Of a stretch of 60,819 nucleotides of DNA, positions 49,767 through 57,945 are shown piece after piece. The number at the start of each line of letters is the position of its first letter. Position 1 is the stretch's first letter. The DNA comes from Gammaproteobacteria bacterium. GTDB taxonomy: Bacteria; Pseudomonadota; Gammaproteobacteria; Steroidobacterales; GCA-2729495. Where the stretch lies: assembly GCA_023383705.1 (NCBI GenBank), contig JAHDYM010000007.1, positions 1 to 60,819 on the forward strand, given 5' to 3'. The notes under the pieces were generated by a model. That model was not told the origin of the DNA. It saw only the letters and a program-made list of their open reading frames with translations, and made no database searches. A program made the position numbers and the translations under genes.

Positions 49767-50482
49767 GGTCGGCCTCGTTGGGGATCTGGTTCAGCCGCAT
49801 CAAGCCAACGAGAGAGCACCGCAGAAGCGGCGGCCGGCAACTGGGTCTGCAGCGCATGGGCTCGGGCGCGAAGTCCGAGCACGTCGATCCCCGATTGCGC
49901 GAGTTCACAGCTATGGCCGACCAGCCAGCGTTCGATCCGCCGCGCATCGGCTTCCAGATGGAACTGAAGCCCGAGGACATGATGCCCAAGCGCAAATGCC
50001 TGGTTGGAGCAGACGTCCGTAGCCGCCAGGCGCACTGCACCCGCCGGGATGTCGAACTGGTCGCCATGCCAGTGCAGCACAGGTACATCGCCGAGCGCTC
50101 CCAGCGGCGAGTCCTGTCCTTCCGCAGTCAGCTTCAAGGGGGCATAGCCGATTTCCTTGACGCCCATTGGGGCGACATGAGCGCCCAGCGCGCGCGCTAT
50201 CAACTGCGCCCCCAGGCAAATGCCCAACAGCGCTTTCCGGCTCTCCAGTCGCTTGTGCAACAAGTTCAACTCGTCGGCGATGAACGGATAAAGTGCCTCA
50301 TCGAAGGCACCGATCGGGCCGCCGAGCACGACCAGCAAATCCGGGGTCACCACATCGAGCGTGCGCAGGTCATCGACCGTGGCATCCACATAGCGGATGG
50401 CGTAGCCCCGGGCTTCGAGCAAAGGCTCCAGCGTACCCAGGTCCTCGAAGCAAACGTGGTGAATGGCGATGACGGTCTTCAT
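49763..50482 (-). CDS. Class I glutamine amidotransferase domain protein
   Basis: The 239-residue protein is a stand-alone class I glutaminase domain. The nucleophile is Cys89 in GICLGAQ, and His175 and Glu177 sit in QFHLEAD, completing the triad. It resembles the GuaA-like group (gamma-glutamyl ligase/hydrolase relatives) rather than PdxT, whose motifs differ and whose partner PdxS is missing. It may release ammonia or process a gamma-glutamyl compound. It overlaps yggS and pdxY by four bases each. Confidence 0.85.
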   Translation of the reverse strand: MKTVIAIHHVCFEDLGTLEPLLEARGYAIRYVDATVDDLRTLDVVTPDLLVVLGGPIGAFDEALYPFIADELNLLHKRLESRKALLGICLGAQLIARALGAHVAPMGVKEIGYAPLKLTAEGQDSPLGALGDVPVLHWHGDQFDIPAGAVRLAATDVCSNQAFALGHHVLGLQFHLEADARRIERWLVGHSCELAQSGIDVLGLRARAHALQTQLPAAASAVLSRWLDAAEPDPQRGRP

Positions 50483-51294
50483 GACGGTGGTTCCTCAGTG
50501 GTTGAGCCCGCAGGCCAGTAGTGGCTGTCAGGGGTACTGCGGGCACCAAAAATGGCCTGGCCGACGCGCACGACGGTGGCGCCTTCCTCAATGGCGATCT
50601 CGAAGTCGCCTGACATCCCCATGGACAGTTCTTCCAGCCCAATGCCCGCTGGTGCGCCTTCGCGCAACTGATCGCGCAGGTTTCGCAGCAGGATGAAGCA
50701 CTGCCGCACTCGCTCGGCTTCGCTGGAGAACAACGCCAGCGTCATCAAGCCCCGCACACGCAAAGCTGTGAATGCCGGCAGTTCTTTGACGAACGACAAC
50801 ACCTCTTGCGGCTGCAACCCGTACTTGCTGGCCTCGCCGGACGTGTTGACCTGAACGAAAACGTCCAGCGAACGCCCCTCAACCTGCAGGCGGCGGTCCA
50901 ACGCCTCGGCGACACGCAAGCTGTCGAGCGCCTGGAACTCCGTTGCAAAGGCGGCCACCAGTTTGGCCTTGTTGGTCTGCAGGTGGCCGATGACCGACCA
51001 CTGAAGGTCAGCCAGGTCTGCCATAGCAGTCCACTTGCGGTGGGCTTCCTGCACTTTGTTCTCGCCGAGCTGGCGGCAACCGGCGGCGTAGGCCAGGCGG
51101 ATGTGCGCCTCATCAAAGGTCTTGCTGACAGGCAGCAGACGCACGTTCGCAGGGTCGCGGCCGGCGCGGCGAGAGGCTATGTCGATGCGTTCGCGCACCT
51201 TCACCAGATTCCGGCGGAAGTCCTCGACCGTAATCGCCTGCGGGTACAGGCCGTGCTGGTCGTGACTGGTCTGCGTGACGGCCGAGGTTTGCAT
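50479..51294 (-). CDS. yggS: YggS/PLPBP family PLP homeostasis protein
   Basis: The 271-residue protein binds PLP in an alanine-racemase-like barrel but has no known catalysis. The PLP lysine is Lys58 in LLPVSKTFD; WSVIGHLQTNKAK and LSMGMSGDFEIAIEEGATVVRVG are the family signatures. About 20 extra residues extend the N-terminus. The ATG at 51294 overlaps the benE stop, so the long upstream frame is not used. Family members buffer free PLP and influence amino-acid pools. Confidence 0.92.
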   Translation of the reverse strand: MQTSAVTQTSHDQHGLYPQAITVEDFRRNLVKVRERIDIASRRAGRDPANVRLLPVSKTFDEAHIRLAYAAGCRQLGENKVQEAHRKWTAMADLADLQWSVIGHLQTNKAKLVAAFATEFQALDSLRVAEALDRRLQVEGRSLDVFVQVNTSGEASKYGLQPQEVLSFVKELPAFTALRVRGLMTLALFSSEAERVRQCFILLRNLRDQLREGAPAGIGLEELSMGMSGDFEIAIEEGATVVRVGQAIFGARSTPDSHYWPAGSTTEEPPS

Positions 51295-52559
51295 CAGTCG
51301 GCCGCTCCTTTGCTCGCTGTCGGTACAGAAGTGGGGGCCGCCTCGATCTGCGGCTTGGGACGCGACCACCGACCGTTGAGCACGGCGTAGGCCACCAGTC
51401 CGATCAGCAGACCCCAGAAGGCACCGCCAATGCCCAGCATCGTGATGTTGGCCGCAGCGGCCAGAAAGGTGATCAGCGAGGCTTCCCGGGTCTTGGCATC
51501 GGCCATGGCGCTGGCCAGGCTACCGCCGATGGTGCCCAGCAGCGCGAGGCCCGCCAGGGTGGTGATGAACGTTGCCGGGAACGCCATGAAAACGGCGGCC
51601 AGCGTCACACCGAACACGCCGACGAGGATGTAGAACACGCCCGCTGCGATACCGGCGATCCAGCGCTTGGACGGATCTTCATGTGCCTCGCGCCCCGTGC
51701 AGATTGCCGCCGTGATCGCAGCGATATTGAAGGCGTGCGAGCCGAACGGTGCCATCAGCAGCGAGCCTAGCCCGGTGACCGTCACGATGGGATTGGCACT
51801 GGTCTTGAACCCATCATTGCGCAGCACCAGCATGCCGGGCATGTATTGGCCGGTCAGGGTGATGAGAAACAGCGGCAACGCCACGCTCAGCAAGGCGTTG
51901 AGCGAGAACGATGGCATGGTGAAAACCGGTGCCGCGAACTTCAACGCCAGGCCGGACAGATCGACACGGTCCTGGATCAGCAGGAAAGCCAGTCCCAGCA
52001 CCAAAATGCCGACCACCGCATAGCGTGCCGTGAACCGTTTCAACACGACGTAGGCGACGATCAGCAGGCCTGCCAGTAGTGGATCAACGCTCATGCCGCC
52101 GAAGGCACCAATCCCGAACTGCAGCAGGATGCCCGCCAGCAGCCCGGCGGCCACACCGGGCGGAATCAGCCGGATGACCTTCTCGAAGTAGCCCGACAGG
52201 CCGAGCAGAACGAAAGCCGCTGCGGAAATCAGGTACGCACCGACCGCCTCCGTATAGGGCGTGGTGGCCAGCGCCGTGACCAGGAACGCCGCTGCTGGCG
52301 TGGACCAGGCCGTGATGATCGGCTCGCGGGCGATCCAGCTCAGCATGATCCCCGTCACCCCAACACCGATCGAAATCGACCACACCCACGAGGCCGTCAG
52401 CTCCGGGCTGAGGCCGGCCACTTTGGCAGCCTGGAACACCAGAATGAACGTGCCGCCGTAATTGACGATGACCGAAATCAGGCCGGCGACGATCGGGTGG
52501 ATAAGATCACGTACCGCTTCCCAACTCGCCTCGGATAAACCACAGGCTTTGAACACCAC
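51294..52559 (-). CDS. benE: BenE/NCS2-like benzoate-type transporter
   Basis: This multi-span membrane protein resembles BenE throughout: HPIVAGLISVIVNYGG, ITAWSTPAAAFLVTALA, IPPGVAAGLLAGILLQFGIGAFG and FSPFG-like MAPFGSHAFNIAAITAAIC. About 12 hydrophobic helices are visible. It may import an aromatic acid such as benzoate or a pyridine ring compound. Its start is odd. The frame has no ATG near the expected N-terminus, and the best start is a GTG at 52559 inside a remnant of another gene. It overlaps yggS by one base. Confidence 0.8.
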   Translation of the reverse strand: MVFKACGLSEASWEAVRDLIHPIVAGLISVIVNYGGTFILVFQAAKVAGLSPELTASWVWSISIGVGVTGIMLSWIAREPIITAWSTPAAAFLVTALATTPYTEAVGAYLISAAAFVLLGLSGYFEKVIRLIPPGVAAGLLAGILLQFGIGAFGGMSVDPLLAGLLIVAYVVLKRFTARYAVVGILVLGLAFLLIQDRVDLSGLALKFAAPVFTMPSFSLNALLSVALPLFLITLTGQYMPGMLVLRNDGFKTSANPIVTVTGLGSLLMAPFGSHAFNIAAITAAICTGREAHEDPSKRWIAGIAAGVFYILVGVFGVTLAAVFMAFPATFITTLAGLALLGTIGGSLASAMADAKTREASLITFLAAAANITMLGIGGAFWGLLIGLVAYAVLNGRWSRPKPQIEAAPTSVPTASKGAAD

Positions 52560-52722
52560 TGACGACGGACATGGCTGCCACGATGGAGACGGCCTGCCAG
52601 GGCGGCATGACCTGCAGCCATATGCCGAGAGACAACAAGGCAGTGCCGAACCCGGCGAGGCCATTGACGAAGCCGCCAGCAGCCGCGCCAGCCAGTAGGG
52701 AAAGAACGAGTTCGAGCGGCAT
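52507..52722 (-). pseudogene. TauE/SafE exporter 5' fragment overlapping benE
   Basis: A 71-codon frame has a good ribosome site (GGAG 8 bases before its ATG) and encodes the start of a TauE/SafE-type transporter (LAGAAAGGFVNGLAGFGTALLSLGIW), then stops at 52507. Intact relatives have about 250 residues. It overlaps the benE start in another frame, so benE seems fused behind a truncated gene. Its translation may help benE start through coupling. Confidence 0.7.
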
Positions 52723-52727
52723 ATCAA

Positions 52728-52890
52728 CGCTCCATCGCTAAAAATGATTTGGGGAACACGCGCGCCGAGCGGACGCAGGAGATAAAAAATGGCATGACCT
52801 GTCGATGTCTCCTAAGCCTTGTTGACAGCCAATTTTAGCCTTAAAATGGTAGGAATAATCATGCCAATTTCACGATGAGATACCTGCCAA
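52728..52890. promoter_or_regulatory. Divergent promoter region with repeated GCCAATT
   Basis: The 163 bases between the benE operon and the MocR-type gene are AT-rich. GCCAATT occurs at 52828, 52863 and 52886, the last overlapping the regulator start. A TTGACA -35-like hexamer is at 52822-52827. MocR proteins bind direct repeats, so these are candidate operators for the divergent operon. The exact promoter elements are not clear. Confidence 0.45.
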
Positions 52891-54375
52891 TTGTTCAAGC
52901 ACGCTCAACTCGAATCTGTCAAAGCCTGGATAGGTGACCCCGCTCACGGCGCCCTGTCGCTGCACGCCCGCATTCAGCGTGCGATCCGGCAATTGATCCT
53001 GGACGGCGCGCTGGATGTCGGTCGGCCCTTGCCCGCTTCGCGGGCGCTGGCGCAGTCACTGGGCGTTTCGCGGGACACGGTCGAAGCTGCGTACAGCCAA
53101 TTGCATGCGGAGGGGTTTATCGACCGGCGAGTGGGTAGTGGCAGCTTCGTTTCGGAACGGGCACAGGTGCCTCCGAGGCGAGGCACGAGCCAGCGGGCAA
53201 AGCTGTACCGTGAATCACCACGTCTCAGCCAGCGTGGGGCCGCAATCTTCCAGAACGGCGGTGTACGCGAGGCCCTGACACCGCGCCCCTTCGCGCCGGG
53301 GGTGCCGGAGACGCGAAGCTTCCCGTTGCAAACGTGGGAGCGGCTGCAGCGTCAGGTGTTGAAGGAACATGGAACGCTGGCCCTGACACACAGCCATCCG
53401 CAGGGTGTGGAGGCACTGCGACGGGCTATTGCGGATTACGTCAACCTCGAACGCGGAGCCTGTGCCACACCTGACCGCATATTGGTGTTAACCAGTTCGC
53501 AACAGGCGCTGTCGCTGTGCGCCACTGTGCTGCTCGATGCAGGGGACCGGGTCTTTATCGAAGATCCCGCCTATCACGGCGCTCGTCGTGCATTCGATGC
53601 AGCGGGCCTCGAATCCGTGCCGGTTCCTCTGGATGCCCAGGGCATTCGGATCGAGTCATTGCAGAACGCTGCGCAACCCGCAAAAGCGATTTTTCTGACC
53701 CCATCGCACCAGTTCCCGACTGGAGCCACGCTTGCGCTTGACCGACGGCTTGCGATCATCGAGTGGGCACATAGGAACCAAGCCTGGATCATCGAGGACG
53801 ACTACGACAGCGAGTTCCACTATGCCGGCAAGCCGACCGCATGCGTGCAAGGCCTCGATGCGCACGACCGGACCATTTACATTGGAACATTCACCAAATC
53901 CATGTTTCCGGGCCTGCGAATCGGCTACATGGTGCTGCCATCGCAGCTCGTCGCTCCAATGACAGTGGCTCGCACGCTGCAGGACGGCCATAGCGCCTCC
54001 ATTCCGCAGTTGACGCTGGCGCGGTTCATGGAGGGCGGACACTTCGGTTCGCATGTTCGGGCCATGCGCAGCGTTTATGCCGAACGACGCGATGCCCTGG
54101 AACGGCTTGTCTGCAAGCACTTGGCCGACTTCGTGGAGCCGAGGGTGCCCGATGGCGGCATGCAAATGCCATGCGTCTTCGTGCGCGACATCCCGGAGCG
54201 GGAGGCCATTGATACCGCACGCCGTGCCGGCATTGACTTGCTGGGACTGACACCCCTGCATGCGTCGAGCAAGCACAAGGCCGGCTTTCTCATGGGGTTT
54301 GCCGCCTACGCCCCGAAGGAACTAGAGATCGCAGTCAAGAAGCTCGCCAATGTGCTTCGCGCACTGGATCGGTGA
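52891..54375 (+). CDS. MocR/PdxR-type transcriptional regulator
   Basis: The 494-residue protein joins a GntR winged helix (SRALAQSLGVSRDTVEAAYSQLHAEGFI, residues about 50-78) to a class I aminotransferase-like domain. The PLP-binding lysine is Lys336 in GTFTKSMFPGLRIGYM. MocR proteins sense PLP or amino-acid aldimines and often control B6 genes. The start is a TTG; the frame has no ATG upstream of a stop. It is divergent from the operon that contains pdxY, so autoregulation and control of that operon are likely. Confidence 0.88.
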   Translation: MFKHAQLESVKAWIGDPAHGALSLHARIQRAIRQLILDGALDVGRPLPASRALAQSLGVSRDTVEAAYSQLHAEGFIDRRVGSGSFVSERAQVPPRRGTSQRAKLYRESPRLSQRGAAIFQNGGVREALTPRPFAPGVPETRSFPLQTWERLQRQVLKEHGTLALTHSHPQGVEALRRAIADYVNLERGACATPDRILVLTSSQQALSLCATVLLDAGDRVFIEDPAYHGARRAFDAAGLESVPVPLDAQGIRIESLQNAAQPAKAIFLTPSHQFPTGATLALDRRLAIIEWAHRNQAWIIEDDYDSEFHYAGKPTACVQGLDAHDRTIYIGTFTKSMFPGLRIGYMVLPSQLVAPMTVARTLQDGHSASIPQLTLARFMEGGHFGSHVRAMRSVYAERRDALERLVCKHLADFVEPRVPDGGMQMPCVFVRDIPEREAIDTARRAGIDLLGLTPLHASSKHKAGFLMGFAAYAPKELEIAVKKLANVLRALDR

Positions 54376-54384
54376 CCCACAAGG

Positions 54385-55593
54385 ATGTCCAACATGACTT
54401 CGTCATCAAACGGGCTGTTGGCCCAGGTCTCAACCGCCCACCTGGTCAGTCACCTGCACATCATGGCGGTGCCCGCCATGTTGCCGTTGCTGCCGACCGC
54501 GATGCAGGTCAGCTTCGTCGAGCTGGGGATCGCAATCGGGGTGTTCAACATCGTGTCTGCCGTGGTGCAGGCCCCGCTCGGGTTTCTCGTCGATCGCGCT
54601 GGGGCGCGACGGATGCTGCTGGCAGCGCTGGCGCTCGGTTCGCTGAGCTTCGCACTGTTGGCCATCTTCCCGACCTATCTTTGCCTGCTTGTAGCGATGG
54701 GGCTCGCTGGGGTGGCCAACGGCGTTTATCACCCCGCCGATTACTCATTGCTGTCGCGGGGCATCGTTCCCGAAAGAATGGGGCGGGCCTTCTCCGTTCA
54801 CACCTTCGCAGGTTTTCTAGGAGCGGCTCTCGCACCGCCGCTGATGGTGGGCGTTGCGCTAGCCTGGGAGCCGCGTTGGTCGTTTGCCATCGCTGCCGTG
54901 GCCGGGCTGATCGGGCTGTTCGTTGTGGGACTCGGCTCGCCAGAACCGGCGAAGGTGGCAAGCCCGACGGCCACAGAAAAGGCCAAGGTGAGAGCTAGGC
55001 CGTTGACCACACCGCTGGGAACTCTGGCTGTCCTGACGCTGCTGTTCGCCATGCTCAGCCTCAGCACCGGCGCCATCGAGAAATTCTCTGTCTCCGCACT
55101 GGTCCAGGGGTTCGACGTCACGCTACCGGCTGCCAACATGGCGTTGACCGTCTTCATGTTCGCCAGCGCCTTCGGCGTGCTGGCAGGCGGCATACTTGCA
55201 GACCGAACAAAAAAGCACGGCTATCTGGCTGCTGGTGCATTCGCGTTGGCGGCGGTCTTCGTTGTGATCGTCATTGGCATACCGCTGCCACCCGTGCTGT
55301 TGGCCCTAGCGCTGGGGGCGATCGGCTTCCTGACGGGAATCGTGGCACCGTCGCGTGACATGCTGGTGCGTGCCGCTTCGCCGGCCGGCGCAGAGGGCAA
55401 GACGTTCGGCATCGTCTCCACTGGATTCAATGTCGGGGGTGTGATCGGGCCGGTTCTGTTCGGTTTCCTGCTCGACCGCGGGTTAGCCAGTGGCGTGCTC
55501 TGGGCTTCTGTCTGCTTCATGGTCATCACCACGGTGATCGTGCTCTTCCAGGAGCGGCGCAGTGCCGCTAAACCCGTTCTGGCTGTCCACTAG
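54385..55593 (+). CDS. MFS transporter
   Basis: The 402-residue protein has about 12 hydrophobic helices. The N-terminal HLVSHLHIMAVPAMLPLLP resembles the fosmidomycin-resistance (Fsr) branch of MFS efflux proteins, and DRAGARR is the loop 2-3 motif. It begins 9 bases after the regulator gene, so the two are co-transcribed. Export of a drug or metabolite linked to the divergent operon is inference. Confidence 0.83.
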   Translation: MSNMTSSSNGLLAQVSTAHLVSHLHIMAVPAMLPLLPTAMQVSFVELGIAIGVFNIVSAVVQAPLGFLVDRAGARRMLLAALALGSLSFALLAIFPTYLCLLVAMGLAGVANGVYHPADYSLLSRGIVPERMGRAFSVHTFAGFLGAALAPPLMVGVALAWEPRWSFAIAAVAGLIGLFVVGLGSPEPAKVASPTATEKAKVRARPLTTPLGTLAVLTLLFAMLSLSTGAIEKFSVSALVQGFDVTLPAANMALTVFMFASAFGVLAGGILADRTKKHGYLAAGAFALAAVFVVIVIGIPLPPVLLALALGAIGFLTGIVAPSRDMLVRAASPAGAEGKTFGIVSTGFNVGGVIGPVLFGFLLDRGLASGVLWASVCFMVITTVIVLFQERRSAAKPVLAVH

Positions 55594-55624
55594 CAGCCAC
55601 CCCAAATAATCAAAGGAGATATTC

Positions 55625-56458
55625 ATGAGCCGTCCGAGCATTGCCCAAAAACGCGCGGCATTCCGCGCATTACATCAATCCGGCTGCTTTGTGCTGCCGA
55701 ACCCGTGGGATGCCGGCAGCGCCAGTGCGCTGGCTAGTCTCGGTTTCAAGGCACTGGCGACAACCAGCTCGGGCTACGCCTGGTCTTGTGCGCGGGCGGA
55801 CGGACAGCTTTCCCGTGACGAAACCCTGGCGCACATGCGCTATATGGTCGAGGCCTCCGACCTGCCGATCAATGCCGATTTCGAGAGCGGCTTTGCCGAC
55901 ACACCCGAGGGCGTGGCCGAGAGCGTACGTATGGCGGTCGAAACCGGCGTGGCAGGCATCTCCATCGAAGACTCGACAGGCGACGCGCAGGCACCGCTGC
56001 GCAGCCTGGCTGAATCGGTCGAGCGGATGCGTGCGGCACGCGCTGCGATTGACGCCACGGGCGGCGAGGCCCTGCTGATCGGTCGGGCGGAGAACTTCTT
56101 TGTAGGCCGCCCCGATCTTGACGACGCCATCCTGCGCCTGAAGGCTTACGCAGATGCCGGAGCGGATTGTCTGTACGCGCCCGGCATCAAGACACGCGAA
56201 CAGATCAGCGCGGTGGTCGCGGCAGTTGCACCCAAGCCAGTGAATGTACTCATCGGCTGGGAAAGCGATCTGACTCTGCAGGACCTTGCCGACCTCGGCG
56301 TTCGGCGCGTCAGCGTCGGTGGCGCGCTGGCCCGCGCAGCTTGGGGCGGTTTCTTGAATGCGGCCCGCCTGATCGCCGAGCAAGGCCGGTTTGACGGTTT
56401 CGCCGGTGCCCCCTCCGGCGCGGAGCTTAACGCGCTACTTGGCAAGCAGGCGACTTGA
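55625..56458 (+). CDS. Isocitrate lyase/PEP mutase family protein
   Basis: The 277-residue protein begins RALHQSGCFVLPNPWDAGSA, typical of the lyase/mutase group. Acidic metal ligands are in DFESGFAD and ISIEDSTGD. The family includes oxaloacetate decarboxylases, methylisocitrate lyases and phosphonate enzymes; the specific reaction is unknown. GGAGA lies 6 bases before the ATG, 32 bases after the MFS gene. It is probably part of the same transcript. Confidence 0.85.
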   Translation: MSRPSIAQKRAAFRALHQSGCFVLPNPWDAGSASALASLGFKALATTSSGYAWSCARADGQLSRDETLAHMRYMVEASDLPINADFESGFADTPEGVAESVRMAVETGVAGISIEDSTGDAQAPLRSLAESVERMRAARAAIDATGGEALLIGRAENFFVGRPDLDDAILRLKAYADAGADCLYAPGIKTREQISAVVAAVAPKPVNVLIGWESDLTLQDLADLGVRRVSVGGALARAAWGGFLNAARLIAEQGRFDGFAGAPSGAELNALLGKQAT

Positions 56459-56593
56459 TATTCCGTCAGAAGCGGGACGCCCCAGGCGGTTCAGCGCGAA
56501 GCAGGACAACACTCCCGGCCTGTGTCGTGGCCGGGAGACGTTCTGAGTGCTGGTGGCAGGCCTGCTAATACGGAAAAAATTTGTGAGGCCAAT

Positions 56594-56860
56594 ATGGACA
56601 CAGACCTCGACACGATGACGCGGGAACAGCTCATCGACGAAGTGAAAAAGTTACGCACCGGCATTCGTACCCACCGGGACACGTCTGGCCATGATCTGCG
56701 CTGGTATCACCCGCACCTGTGGGCCTTGCTTCCCGAAAGGGCCGGGCACGTTCCCGCAGTGCCCGACTGGCCCCAGTTCATGCGTGGTTGCGTGCAGTAC
56801 CGCGCATCGCTGGATGTTCAATGTCCCCAGGCTCCCGGCGTTCAACAGGAACTTGAGTAA
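56594..56860 (+). CDS. Small hypothetical protein
   Basis: The 88-residue protein starts MDTDLDTMTREQLIDEVKKLRTGIRTHRD, a charged amphipathic helix, and continues RWYHPHLWALLPERAGHVPAVPDWPQFMRGCVQYR. It has one Cys in RGCVQYR and no membrane span. I do not know its role, but a similar-looking short protein occurs in other genomes. The start is the ATG at 56594, after GAGGCC. Confidence 0.55.
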   Translation: MDTDLDTMTREQLIDEVKKLRTGIRTHRDTSGHDLRWYHPHLWALLPERAGHVPAVPDWPQFMRGCVQYRASLDVQCPQAPGVQQELE

Positions 56861-56899
56861 TGAATCGTTGGGTGCATCCATGACTGGAAGTCAGGGGTG

Positions 56900-57250
56900 T
56901 CATCCATTTACATCTCGGCTGTCTTTCGGCGCTTCGTCGCGCTCATTCAGTCCGTAGTCCCGAATCACTGTCGCGACTCGCAGACGACAGTCGGCGAAGA
57001 CCTCTTTTCGGCCAGACACCTGAGCTCTCCGATGTTGGTCAAGGTTACGCCATTGTTGAACAGCCTGTTCATCGCGCCAGAACGAAAGCGAGAGATACTT
57101 TCCCTTGGAGGTCACGCTTTCAAATCGCTCGACCGAAATGAACCCTTCGATTCGTTCAAGATCGTCTTTTAAAGACGCTGCAATGTCGAAGTATTTTTCG
57201 GCCCCCCCACGAGAGGGAAAAACCTCAAAGATCACCGCTATCACTGCCAC
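56900..57250 (-). CDS. Antibiotic biosynthesis monooxygenase (ABM) domain protein
   Basis: The 116-residue protein is a ferredoxin-like ABM fold: VIFEVFPSRGGAEKYFDIAASL, EGFISVERFES, YLSLSFWRDEQAVQQWRNLDQHR. These small dimers oxygenate quinone-like compounds or act as haem or stress proteins without cofactor. It lies downstream of the broken EamA gene on the same strand, so it may have shared its transcript. Confidence 0.8.
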   Translation of the reverse strand: MAVIAVIFEVFPSRGGAEKYFDIAASLKDDLERIEGFISVERFESVTSKGKYLSLSFWRDEQAVQQWRNLDQHRRAQVSGRKEVFADCRLRVATVIRDYGLNERDEAPKDSRDVNG

Positions 57251-57939
57251 CTCCCATCATGATTTATATCGTGCTCGATCTAGTCCCGGTTGATGAGCCA
57301 TAGCGCCAAGCAGATCAAGAGCCCGCCAGCAGCCTGTGTCCAGGAAACTGAAGAATCCAAGACGAAATAGGCAAGAATGACCGTGAACAGCGGGGCCAGA
57401 AACAGGAATCCACTAGCCCTTGCCGCTCCACCTTTGCTCAGGGCCACAAACCACAGCCCGAAAAGATCCCGTCGATGCCGGGATTGCAAGCCACAGGAAC
57501 CAACCCCACTGGACCGCTGTCACTGAGTCCGGCCACCGCAGGCCGTTGCTGTAAGCAAGGATCAGGATGGCCAGCGCTCCGATCATCATTTGCCAAAAGC
57601 TCAACGCCCACGAGTTGAACGGCAAAGCGGCACGTTTGTTGACGAGCGTTGCGATTGCCCAGCATAGCGCCGAGGCAAGGCCGATGATCTCGCCGGTCAA
57701 ACTTGTTCCGTGAGAAAAAATGGCTGGACTGATGCCAAGTGCAAGTGCAAGCGCGACGCCCATAAAACCGAGAAGCAGCCCCGCGAGTCTCGCACTGCGA
57801 AGCGGCTCGCCATGGAGCACCCGTCCGAACAGCACTACCCAGATCGGATGGGTAAAATGCAGGATCGCGGCGGTCGAGGCAGAGACATGCTTCATCGCCC
57901 AGAACAGCAACTCCATGACGGCTGCCGTTTGAAGCAGCC

Positions 57940-57945
57940 CGATCA
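57940..57945. repeat. Target-site duplication, left copy
   Basis: CGATCA immediately outside the IS left end. The same six bases occur at 59874-59879 outside the right end. One copy restores the EamA reading. Confidence 0.8.

Noticed and set aside
49763-50482. Glutamine amidotransferase as PdxT of the PLP synthase complex
   Set aside because: The motifs (GGPIGAF, GICLGAQ) are those of GuaA-like domains, and no pdxS is present.
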